The position numbers and the translations under genes are program-made. From the IMG/VR virus record IMGVR_UViG_3300004807_000102, positions 1 through 27,121 of that record: a stretch of 27,121 nt of DNA; one strand, written 5' to 3'. Numbering within the stretch: position 1 is the first letter of the stretch; each line of letters begins with the position of its first letter. Below the pieces are notes generated by a model. That model saw nothing but the letters and a program-made list of their open reading frames with translations, was not told the DNA's origin and searched no databases. This DNA comes from a virus. Below are positions 20,901-25,027 of this stretch, piece by piece.

Positions 20901-21173
20901 ATTATCAATCTTATAGGTATTGCCACCATTTTGAGTTTTCTTAATTACAACACCTGGTTCTAATTGATAAAATTGACTGTAAGAATCGCCTTCTGCAATA
21001 TAATAATCGCTACTTTTAAAAACTGGGCTTTGATCTTGTTGACCAATATATCCGTAAATCTTCTTTAATGCTGGTTCTTCAATTAATTGATCTACTGTAG
21101 CATTTAAAAAACGTTTATTTGTAAGAGTTTGAAAAACACTAGGTAGAAAATTAATACTTTTACGCTTAGTCAT
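5907..21173 (-). CDS. Giant modular baseplate/tail structural protein, 5088 aa
   Basis: A single uninterrupted frame follows gp6, the place of gp7 in T4-like phages (T4 gp7 is 1032 residues). Residues 1-150 ('FLPSVFQTLTNKRFLNATVD', 'YGYIG', 'YQLEPGVV', 'DLDKITNYRQYYW') match large structural proteins of marine T4-like phages. So do 'RGGTYTFNLGQTGHKFYI' (203-220), 'YITINRASVDGNGWTRNN' (761-778), 'RPIVEFQPDLKLWNYG' (807-822), 'HPWEMLGF' (near 1645), 'WNGSLYAPGFF' (near 2124) and 'IRPRQSLF' (near 3735). Seven FG-GAP-type repeats lie at about 2555-3440. Carbohydrate-binding-like units start near 930, 2143, 4201, 4245 and 4995. Near the C-terminus are 'DGLTTNFSL' fibre-type units (4512-4720) and 'GQLRRGTAGTGA' (near 4946). 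No signal peptide or membrane segment is visible. AAGGTG lies four bases before the ATG and overlaps the gp6 stop. Probably wedge assembly plus host-surface contact; the latter is inference. Confidence 0.9.
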   Translation of the reverse strand: MTKRKSINFLPSVFQTLTNKRFLNATVDQLIEEPALKKIYGYIGQQDQSPVFKSSDYYIAEGDSYSQFYQLEPGVVIKKTQNGGNTYKIDNVYNYPDLLNQISGDGGLNNNHQRLFTNRYYSYNGFIDLDKITNYRQYYWVPTGPFTVDVTAGGLPLQASYNFHRIAYVANNQTELQSASIGKSGYTIDGYKDAINPTLTLVRGGTYTFNLGQTGHKFYIQTEIGTSGLSSTQSNISTRDILGLDNNGVSNGAITFNVPLSTAQDYLLSLPNLQQSVDMIVDVPYSLLQNQNYDNFILNYSLDGVRAFDKKYIVINSDVEWDNVPVNQRGGIWQISIDNTQVLYTGSTIAKISGVSFTSGQSSISVSSTAGIYAGQLIVGSGIKNGTRIAQVVGNTLIIDNQTISASNNITVGVYSVDSVVSTTATALSLGGTTTAFYTSGSNSAELASVANVGVGQLITGFGIPKGTTITNISGRIVTLSNATTSASSNDAVVTYNTNVTSPTNLFYISDSAAISKILVTQAAIGTGILVGTTVSASTSDTGYDADASPWDGAVFDNISYGNIVTLDQTIPTVGSNIINFYQSVANPNYRNMNLVYVTDWAAGYKTLVGQGDTYGHVYSFKDNASNITKFPTLSASKNILYYVDADDPLIYGEIRLVDADPSSILNVDDIIGRSVYTSPNGVQFTNGLKIQFTGLVTPTSYKDNTYVIEGVGTSIKLIDYNGLVTPEVINTNSGDFFGEDRPYGIGGFDGTTNSPEEKDYITINRASVDGNGWTRNNRWFHRDTLQAAANYTNQTFVFDANQQAQRPIVEFQPDLKLWNYGTNYAGSVTCIDSITTNAFEQVEGQNSYSLKTNGVYNSDGIQLLDGTTVLFVNENDPTIRRTIYQVQLNYIRSGVTPNYSNKNTYAFSAVGTNKLYCDIGNLAIGQLVSFGALYSDITSYTTGQIVHYNGTTFIATQNSYGILPLNTDYWAIYTNAIPPHTTIKSIDTTNNIVYISNNLTSDIAVNTTINFDNSATQIHLIPVQTINDGDNIVAMEGDINQGNVFYYSNNTWNLAQVRNSRPQFPLFDLVDINGYSLADKDVYPSSNFAGSRLFGYAVGSTSTAADKELGFPLVYQNIGNIGDIVFDNYYITDTFNYNLNNVDTQLSVNHGFAAIIVGWQNYNFANGWAAVSDKSKQFITKTFTATDIKNNNFDLGVVYTNSYYENNLFVYVNGVLQTSNNFQLQTSSTTSVIKFNNDLQSGDRLFVKINGTSSVYGQTYTMPKNLVNNSENTEFSTITLGQIRNHLIEIGNNTVGLIGNPAGINNFRDLNYSDIGGKLLQHSASLRPAALMLSNSDVDPFLTITHASNSYQNFKSQLLDFINNLEFSDPHNYRACVDSILLQFAQAANYNKNFAYTDMIAGGNNYIVNEYIVQNTNYRSYNLVNNYTNKSKNYKAVLVYLNNTLLLNGIDYTLNDLSITLSSSLALSRLDTITVYEYSDTTGCNVPATPTKLGLYPAFKPEIVEDNTYLTPQTVIIGHDGSYTVSWGDYRDYILLEFEKRVYNNIAVTYANNSDYDLSSVEPGAFRSTDYSFAEWTQLLSGSYLTWANQNNVDIFKNDTLTGDFFSFNYATGIDRLFGNNVPGYWRGIYKYFYDTDRPHTHPWEMLGFVQKPSWWQVRYGPAPYSSENKLLWGDLELGLIYNGNPNATYINTSYSRPGLSKIIPVDSHGNLLPPLESVIATYDANTGGNAWTIGDQSPQETAWRRSSAYPFAIQLAWFLARPAQYCALKYNTRDIQFNSKLNQIININSNSRIFDYSVSGPNQYIPGINVWIRDYLLSNNLDPTINWIDVANNSTFNLVYKIAGFTDQSYLTITADQVSPQSKNVSILIPSENYKVKVTKGAPVSRAIYSAVVVQKVTGGYQVSGFDKLRPYFLTVPSRVSSNNFTIRVGNSSAVIYEDSSNNIVTYPYGTFFATAQQTVDFLVSYGRHLVNQGFVFTDNVPNTQTVADWTLAAKEFLFWDQQNWGDNTVIGLTPAGTSIKFSSPFGVVDKITNTNNYTKVVDSDGTTLSGKDYRVYREDNSFVIDLKNTRKGIHLLDISIVQYEHAIIFDNQTVFNDILYDEQVGSRQFRLRLDGIKTQGWNGSLYAPGFFVNVSEIPNWQTFTDYYKGDIVLFKTQYYAAQNFIPGTANFVASDWYLINGTLLNKQLIPNMASGAAQFTNFYDPDNADLNSAADLLGKHATGFQQRQYFTDLGSDLTTQYKFYLGMINQKGSQAVINAFLRNNQTNLDSDITLVEQWAIKLGNYGGTNNISKIEFNIGNSNTINGQYLFEFINQNDSRNTEYNSIKPSDLLLTPQIPQSYTTTPFAQTEISKQIIPYAGPVSPLDANASVYDINKIYNISGLNPVLGEASKIWIAADTANQWGVYRLSRTGAVYLTNVNQTSPSELTFTTNTAHNLVKYDYIMIKNGTIVNASSSTGVLDLSGFYRISSASGNTFTVKILNNITVASGSLRATLFKLTNVRYSTITDWTKFTPVRGWDLGEIVYIDNGPTGWEVKQNTDSWAYDGYRSPVFTNPSDYFGSSIKINSTQGFAIVGASGKNTTGQAFVYGKSNDNIWQEYGILSPDSRAVSFGSNVDINSSGIAAISAPSFSKGTVYLANVVSDSVTLNQAVHYDNLYIISGPVATSNSFILIGNTTIQNATANAATQGGYNLSNFAVGMSVGGNGIPSGTKIANLTNATPSYIAMSNSAPIDYYQTATILTSNAGIYKTLYANLTSSNANIYISNTQSISGITANTMPVLGNLIPSGTYISQINSDIIIPNVGGFHVLTLSNKVLTGNNAILTFVTSNSYIAQAVTAITPNVNAYFISSGIQNLANVSVGNPIIGSVIPNGTVITSIVRGSPYNTIGLTNNATISANQKIGIYSNIAPNSQFGRGVALSNDSKWMFVGEPTVGKVFVYQYQTVNGSNSKRSGDGLTTTFYYPSTALGKNLGSRDIKVFAGGILQIPDLDYIRTPGQDSITFAVAPANGVNIYISYENYYKEINQIITDDPESIGFGTTVHCTDDGRQVIVGAPSSSATLVNSYTGAGKAYVFERTVENFIANGSVATFNLSNAFANSTTITTPNLITYPSVTIDGVSASATFDYSNNNVTVTSLPSSGSIVAVSTNQFVVTKIATMDTGQNNAKFGQSVKINKNDCDIYVGATGVNTSSSQNGAVYHFVNIPRKYGVATGTIVNVNMPSGTKLRINDWLVTFTGGNAAQCVRDINSAAIPGVNANLTATGTVQINSDILVDYNKLRLRNEYGDPLAAMGIISWQLSQKLYSPMLQDTQNFGDHIAISPDNNTLVVGATIGNSKIVTMFDGGNTTFDQKTIQFYSIIYRSGAAHVFEYQPSQTETATNQGLFAYGRMLMNNSANSLDAYSTAIDISDNFILVGAPHAHVLNNPTGSMYVYYNQYKNRIWNTIRNQGAEYDSRMIDRIYIYNDTTQQLIADLPVVDLAYNQLPESSEKYIDYVINYDPAVYSNVPSTISFSFDTKNNWGSEHVGKLWWDTNSIKYYDNRQGTTLNKFNYWGLAFPESIVNVYEWVESDLLPKEYAKRHRLSGPLYTVNDVYSTRVVVDPVSGVAVTKYYFWVKNSTLPDINNIRPSALEIQNSIANPRSSNQPFAAVISPSAVALYNAQNLVSDNTNLVIEYKNTLKPQLIHSEWTMFDDGTEFGVATEFINKLNDSLTGQDSSGRIVPDPKLPEKQKYGLDIRPRQSLFVGHYTARKLYIEQVNKICATYPMALTRPETILKLNARDPLPNSDSYKIKVQNLTELGYLDKNAYNNGDLVLVESDSSSWNGGWSLYKLNVTFPNTRIWETIQVQSYNLNNYWSYSDWYSSAYNAQTPITSTVDKESEISTLKLNVNDIIYIKNSNSGGWKLVVVTTNSLELLAQQNATIQFNSNLYDLQSAKQGFQTNSFETVGFDTDSNLEFSKIFDIIRDYLLNNEYRTSFKSIISLMLDTIVQQNISTDWLMKTSFIDIYNRVRGLDQLPVYLPQPENIVTDFFAEVKPYHTKLKQYIAKYDNNNNLDIVQTNTTDFDLQPYYNASIKQYRSPQQSNILDSGVLANTSVYQPWVANHGYQIVRIDVGNGGSGYDGTTTVLIEGDGKSATAVPHILNGTIYTITVTSSTSDFTYAKVKVIGPGSGATAVAIFNNGVVRNLDTYIKFDRYTYFNNIQDWQKNTNYAIDTVVVYNSEPYRVIVAHTSTNTFDITKFLLLRVKIWYPETSYPQFDIVVYQNSAYLAANNFTSGLLFDTNNLTPYNGLFLDNAADRIWAYYSPLSGMAGRDLAQLMLGIEYGGNKIKGPNFKTLPNYDINNYDTLTYDYVTKNIENVIDIYGDQTEDTIIQSSFKDTGLGLRTEDIVVLGGGFIDTYSSNAPEELIPASTFDTLNIKVRTLPVQGGNADIKTIISTYQGQKYFSFDPSITGVSLPVGGIEKLLIVDKSLGTIAEGVDYTVNWQQFTVNLNYTPTRGTFWYVLMIGSNGINPLFDQEYVANGVTTDFAIPDNVITTVQQAYVKVNGQAVSNWTLVNSLINGINTLVVRFATAPVAGSYIQVHLYGVSLGTRAYSEIFEQTFVITNPSYPNGYNFTLSNPEEYLQPYSMWSMVRLNGSDLLPPQQSYYTADGLTTNFSLTSAWVENIAGITDGEIIVTVNGVIANRGVDYTVYHDPTNVAMPVIQFTTAPIIGSKIIISDSSQSDFKIYDKNKLWLNPNLIIPNNSRLTVMTQGNHDATTMYVKLFSGSTSSSAAIDDGIDTFGFDLYGFDNELNSYLPFGTYYVIPAPVYNINQIYITRKITGATGGTPLIPYVDFILINPTTIQLSASLNVSASDVFCVRIWNNVIREEAIEYRIFKDLQNNTRYYAVRPSKSTFLATDLNLADEWIYCETVANLSSPDPIHNLAGVVFINGERIIYGIKDVVNNRLGQLRRGTAGTGAPQVHSSGTQIIDGSSSLEIPNSRDVLITIPDYTNVKSFSQVTTYPRNSVVSYNGVIYQATAQTVGNIPTNAAYWTAVNNFNQGPTYITNNAGKNILLNPGQSFYQGVSFTGVGESLQTSQTSYAQFIREL
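10854..13511 (-). other. Seven FG-GAP-type repeats, predicted seven-bladed beta-propeller (residues ~2555-3440)
   Basis: Inside the 5088-residue protein, seven repeats follow the FG-GAP_2 pattern 'FG..v.is.dg..lvGAp....g.vyvy'. The leading Phe-Gly falls at residues 2562 (FGSSIKINS), 2614 (FGSNVDINS), 2915 (FGRGVALSN), 3038 (FGTTVHCTD), 3168 (FGQSVKINK) and 3313 (FGDHIAISP). The seventh has Ala-Tyr instead at 3400 (AYSTAIDIS). Matching second motifs are VGAS, ISAP, VGEP, VGAP, VGAT, VGAT and VGAP. Each ends in a strand such as QAFVY, TVYLA, KVFVY, KAYVF, AVYHF, AHVFE and MYVYY. Seven is the blade number of integrin-alpha-type propellers. Blade spacing varies from 52 to 301 residues because of inserted modules. 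Confidence 0.75.
12444..13184 (-). repeat. Three 'G-IP-GT' repeats inserted between propeller blades 2 and 3
   Basis: Residues about 2664-2910 of the giant protein hold three copies of a 70-90-residue unit. Their cores are 'GGNGIPSGTKIANL' (from about 2705), 'GNLIPSGTYISQI' (from about 2784) and 'GSVIPNGTVITSI' (from about 2868). Each is preceded by Asn-rich strands and followed by a strand such as 'IAMSNSAP', 'LTLSNKVL' or 'IGLTNNAT'. The protein-level repeat is clear; the DNA copies have diverged. Confidence 0.65.
19434..20111 (-). repeat. Related 'G-I-GT' repeats near the N-terminus of the giant protein
   Basis: Residues about 355-580 contain two clear copies and one degenerate copy of the unit also found between propeller blades 2 and 3. 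Clear cores are 'GQLIVGSGIKNGTRIAQV' (about 375-392) and 'GQLITGFGIPKGTTITNI' (about 456-473), followed by 'LIIDNQTISAS' and 'VTLSNATTSAS'. The third copy, 'AIGTGILVGTTVSAS' (about 524-538), has a 20-residue interruption before 'IVTLDQTI'. Confidence 0.6.
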
Positions 21174-21177
21174 ATTA

Positions 21178-21183
21178 CACCTT
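21178..21183 (-). promoter_or_regulatory. Ribosome binding site of the giant gene
   Basis: AAGGTG on the minus strand lies four bases before ATG 21173-21171 and overlaps the stop codon of the gp6-like gene. This fixes the start and suggests that translation of the giant protein is coupled to gp6. Confidence 0.65.
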
Positions 21184-24100
21184 AATAAGTTATCATAGTT
21201 GTATTAATACCAGCACTATTAATACCACTTAAAACACCGTTCACCACTTGAATATTATCGACAGTAGCCGCACTTAAGAAAATTTCGTTTGGTTGGCAAC
21301 GAATTTCATATAGACTACCAAATTTAGCATTTGTATCTGCAGGCAACAAAATCACGCTGCTAATATACCCATTTAATTTTTCATGCAAATAACCAGATAA
21401 TTCACTAAAGTAGAAAGTATCACCAAAATTCCAATTATCTAATGCAAAGTACATGTTAATTGCATCTACGACACGGCTTTTTATTTCTGTATCACTTAAA
21501 GTTGTTGTAGAATTTTTTACTACTTGAATTGTTGCACGTAAACTAGGAGTTGCTTTGTTACCAAATAGCAACTTGTAAATACCAGCATTTAAAATCATCT
21601 CATCACTTATCATTTTATAATTAAACAATCCGCCATAACTACTGTTTAACGTAACGCTATCTAGGTCTGCTGGTTTTGCAATTGTGCCTGTATTATCAAT
21701 TACATAATTTCTATACGCTTCATCATAGCTACGAGTTAACACATATGTATCTATTAAATTTGTAGCAGCAGGATCAATTCTTCGAGTATTTTCTGCATTA
21801 TGTTGATATTCAAATATTAAATTTTGACGACCTGTATAAACCAAATAATTGTTGCTAACATTTACAACAGTGTTAATACCGTTTATACTTTGAATTTGAT
21901 AAAATTGTTGATCACTTGTAGCATAAAAAAGTGCATTTATTGGAAAGTTATTGCGCACATAATTGATTGCTGACATCGTAGAATATGCAATACTTACTGT
22001 GCCAATATCTAGTAATGAATAACGAATCAAGTTATCTGAATCGGTGTATAATTTAAAGAAAATATAACCAGTATTACTTGTTATTTCGCTGAATATATAT
22101 GGATCAGTGGGCAATCCACTTGTTTGACTAATTGGATAGGTAACATAGATTCTAGTTGTATCATTATACCCATCATTCATAATCATATTTTTGTATATGT
22201 TTAAGTTTACATTGCTTGTAACATTGCTGTTAACATCTAATACACGAATATTATCCTTTACCAGTGTATTATTTCTTGCATCATAAATTGCAGTTGGAGC
22301 AACACTGATAAAGCTTACCTGTGAACTGCTACCAAAAATATAATCAAGTTGACGATAGGTAGTAGTATATCTGATACCATCAGTGTTAAAAATTAATAGC
22401 CAACTTGTGTCATTAGCACTATACTGTGTTGTTAAATCAAATGGATTAACCTTATCAACATTTGTAATTGGAATAATTGTCCATGGGTCACGAGCACTTG
22501 TAGTTTTGGTATAATCATATACAAGTGCAAATTCTGTTTTATTTAAAATATAACTTACCATAGTATTAATAGTAGCATACTGCAGCGTATTTGCAAATGG
22601 CGGATATACTTGGCTAATAATAGCACCAGTTGGTATATTTTCACTAATAGTTACTGCACCAATTTTACGACCAGCAACCAACACAGTTGTTGCTCCGCTG
22701 CCTGTGATGCTCTGTATACTTGCCCAAATAACGGTTCTATCACTATCCACAAGAGGAGTTCCGCTTATAAGTGTATTGTTTGCATCAAAATAATAACCAG
22801 TAGGAGCAACAAATTTAATTAAACTGTTAATCTCTAGATATTTTCTATAGGAAGAAGCAGGCGCACTGTTTGCAATAGCAAGTGGAGTATTTGTTGTATC
22901 GCTAGGGCTTAAGAAAAATCCAGTAGATGTGCTTGTATCACTGGTGCTACGACTCCAAGTAGTAGGAGCAAGAATTGTAAAATCTAATGGCGTCCAATTT
23001 TCATAGTAGAAATGACGCATTGGATAATCTTCAATTGCCTTCATTACCTGTTCATTGATAGCGTTAATAATATCATTTCGACTTGTATAGCTAAAATTAA
23101 AACTACTAGTATGTTGATTCTTATAAAATACACCATCTTTTGCGTATAAATCAGTGCTTGTATACTTTCCAGTGGGGTCAGTAATATCAAGACCACGACT
23201 TACACCGCTAGCAAAACGATTTACAGATTTTACTTTAACAATATCACTATAATAGGTATATGGAAATACATTATAATCTTCGCCATTAACCATGCGGTTT
23301 TGTGTATAATAGGCTTGTGGCGCTTTTTGTTTGATTTCATTTGTCAAATCACGTCGCGAAGAATTACTTACAGTATATTGCAGTGAGCAACTAATAGTAA
23401 AGGTTTCAGTAGTGCCACTGCTACTAATATAAGGCATAGCTATTGAAATATTACTCATATCACTAGGTGTAATACGATAGGTTAAACCATTACTAACACG
23501 ATAATATGCACGATAATTGCCTAACGGAATCTCACTATAACTGCCGTCACCAAATATTAAATCAATTTGATCATTGATACGAGTATTAACACTGTATAGT
23601 GTACGTATACCACGAGCAACACTGTTATAGATAGCATTGCTGCCTGCAGTGCTTGCTACCTGTGTCCATTCAGTGCCAATTGTTCCATTTGTAATTTCAT
23701 ACATCCAAACATCGTTATTATTAATATTTGCAGTATTAATAGCAAATACACGATTTGCTACTTTTTCACTAATTGTAAAATCTGTAGAATTTAAAACACC
23801 TTGTTTAAAGAATACAAAAAATCCTGTGTTAGCACTAGCATTACCACGACTGTCATTTTGATAAACAATACCAAATTGACCACGGGTACCGGGATCATAT
23901 TCAGTAATTGTATCGGTTGTTAATATATTAGCACTCACGCTTTCAAAGTTTGTAGCCACTCCATTAACAAGAGTACTAAAAGTAAACACTGGCAGTATAG
24001 TATTTGGAATAGCAATATTATATTGCTCGGTACGAATGCCATTAATTATTTTGCTAGCATATGGCTTGCCAACTTTTTGACTAGAGGAGATTGCAGCATT

Positions 24101-24580
24101 TAATATTTGTGTGAACTGGCTTGCCCAATTAGCATTGTTAGGATCATTCCAATCAACTTTAACTCTGCTCAAGTTATTGCCATTAATATCTTGAATATTT
24201 TCGCTTGTGCTTACACTATTAATTTTTAAAAAGCCACTAGCAGCACGGTTACGATTTGGGCTATAATTTAATTGTTTTACTAGTTTCAGGACGCTATCAC
24301 GACGTTCTGCAGTTTCTAAGAAATTTTCACGAGCATTTAGGTCTGTACGAAATGCAACACTTTGTGCTGTAAATGCAACTAGATCAAGCAGTGCTACATA
24401 CTCACTGCTTTCAATAAAGTCATTAAAATCTTCTGCATAGTAGGTCTTGATATAATCAACCATAACCTTACGCAGCGTCTCAAAGTCATAGCTTTGAAAA
24501 TCTGCATTCGAAAAAGTTGTATATATTGTTTTCCAATCTTCTGCAGCAAATATATTTGTTTGGCGTGTACCAGCACTCAT
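21182..24580 (-). CDS. 6: Baseplate wedge protein, gp6-like, 1132 aa
   Basis: In T4, gp6 forms the ring that links baseplate wedges and belongs to the baseplate J-like family. The N-terminal part (about 30-120) has the family signature: 'YDFETLRKVMVDYIKTYY', 'DFNDFIESSEYVALLDLVAF', 'AFRTDLNARENFLETAERRD', 'VKQLNYSPNRNRAASG'. The C-terminal part (about 1000-1132) has 'VVDAINMYFALDNWNFGDTF', 'YFSELSGYLHEKL', 'FGSLYEIRCQPNEIF' and 'NIQVVNGVLSGINS', as in gp6 and other J-like baseplate proteins. It is well above the 660 residues of T4 gp6, with the extra length in the beta-rich middle. It follows gp25 with a 46-base gap that holds a late-promoter-like AATAAATA and an AAGGGT ribosome binding site. 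The order gp25-gp6 is that of marine T4-like phages. Confidence 0.92.
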   Translation of the reverse strand: MSAGTRQTNIFAAEDWKTIYTTFSNADFQSYDFETLRKVMVDYIKTYYAEDFNDFIESSEYVALLDLVAFTAQSVAFRTDLNARENFLETAERRDSVLKLVKQLNYSPNRNRAASGFLKINSVSTSENIQDINGNNLSRVKVDWNDPNNANWASQFTQILNAAISSSQKVGKPYASKIINGIRTEQYNIAIPNTILPVFTFSTLVNGVATNFESVSANILTTDTITEYDPGTRGQFGIVYQNDSRGNASANTGFFVFFKQGVLNSTDFTISEKVANRVFAINTANINNNDVWMYEITNGTIGTEWTQVASTAGSNAIYNSVARGIRTLYSVNTRINDQIDLIFGDGSYSEIPLGNYRAYYRVSNGLTYRITPSDMSNISIAMPYISSSGTTETFTISCSLQYTVSNSSRRDLTNEIKQKAPQAYYTQNRMVNGEDYNVFPYTYYSDIVKVKSVNRFASGVSRGLDITDPTGKYTSTDLYAKDGVFYKNQHTSSFNFSYTSRNDIINAINEQVMKAIEDYPMRHFYYENWTPLDFTILAPTTWSRSTSDTSTSTGFFLSPSDTTNTPLAIANSAPASSYRKYLEINSLIKFVAPTGYYFDANNTLISGTPLVDSDRTVIWASIQSITGSGATTVLVAGRKIGAVTISENIPTGAIISQVYPPFANTLQYATINTMVSYILNKTEFALVYDYTKTTSARDPWTIIPITNVDKVNPFDLTTQYSANDTSWLLIFNTDGIRYTTTYRQLDYIFGSSSQVSFISVAPTAIYDARNNTLVKDNIRVLDVNSNVTSNVNLNIYKNMIMNDGYNDTTRIYVTYPISQTSGLPTDPYIFSEITSNTGYIFFKLYTDSDNLIRYSLLDIGTVSIAYSTMSAINYVRNNFPINALFYATSDQQFYQIQSINGINTVVNVSNNYLVYTGRQNLIFEYQHNAENTRRIDPAATNLIDTYVLTRSYDEAYRNYVIDNTGTIAKPADLDSVTLNSSYGGLFNYKMISDEMILNAGIYKLLFGNKATPSLRATIQVVKNSTTTLSDTEIKSRVVDAINMYFALDNWNFGDTFYFSELSGYLHEKLNGYISSVILLPADTNAKFGSLYEIRCQPNEIFLSAATVDNIQVVNGVLSGINSAGINTTMITY

Positions 24581-24598
24581 TATGTTTTACCCTTGTAT

Positions 24599-24606
24599 TA
24601 TTTATT
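24599..24606 (-). promoter_or_regulatory. Candidate T4-type late promoter for gp6
   Basis: AATAAATA on the minus strand lies in the 46-base gap between gp25 and gp6 and ends 18 bases before the gp6 ATG (24580-24578). AAGGGT follows it as ribosome binding site. Confidence 0.5.
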
Positions 24607-24626
24607 TGTAAAATAATATGCGTATA

Positions 24627-25013
24627 TTAAACAACATAGAGTTTGTTTAAACTACGATCAAAGAGTACATTTAGTGCTGCAAGTTGATTGGTTCCTGAAA
24701 ATTGAAGCTGAAAGTTTAACAATAAACCTTTGCCATCAGGTGACTCTTGTATAAGAGCTTTACTAATAACAGAAAAGCGTGGATCATAAGCAATAATACG
24801 ATTAATATCTTGCGAAATTTCTGTTTGCAGAGCAGGCGTTAATGGATCAAATAATCGATTCCAAATAATAGTTCCAAAATTTGGATTCATTAATTTCTCA
24901 CCTTTGCGTATAGAAAGATGATTCAACAAATCTTGCACAATAAGATCGTTGTCGCTTAGTGCATAAGGACCAAAGTCACGATTAACAGTACTAAAACCTT
25001 TATAAAGAGCCAT
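24627..25013 (-). CDS. 25: Baseplate wedge protein, gp25-like, 128 aa
   Basis: gp25 is a small, widely conserved part of contractile-tail baseplates. It sits in the core bundle of the wedge, where sheath polymerisation begins, and is related to TssE of type VI secretion. The family pattern is plain: 'VNRDFGPYALSDNDLIVQDL', then 'LLNHLSIRKGEKLMNPNFGT' at about 29-48 and 'LFDPLTPAL' at about 55-63. The C-terminal 'LLLNFQLQFSG' strand and 'LFDRSLNKLYVV' complete it. Its length is close to the 132 residues of T4 gp25, and no part is missing. The frame begins with ATG (25013-25011), preceded by AGGT about ten bases upstream, and the gene starts 14 bases after the stop of 25028..27121. It is read before gp6, as is usual in marine T4-like phages. 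Confidence 0.93.
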   Translation of the reverse strand: MALYKGFSTVNRDFGPYALSDNDLIVQDLLNHLSIRKGEKLMNPNFGTIIWNRLFDPLTPALQTEISQDINRIIAYDPRFSVISKALIQESPDGKGLLLNFQLQFSGTNQLAALNVLFDRSLNKLYVV

Positions 25014-25027
25014 ATGTTATTTACCTA

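Noticed and set aside
5907-21173. Misassembled or frameshifted fusion of several genes
   Set aside because: No stop interrupts the frame and family motifs continue throughout; there is no internal stop-start overlap in this strand that would mark a lost gene boundary. Long reads would still be the decisive test.
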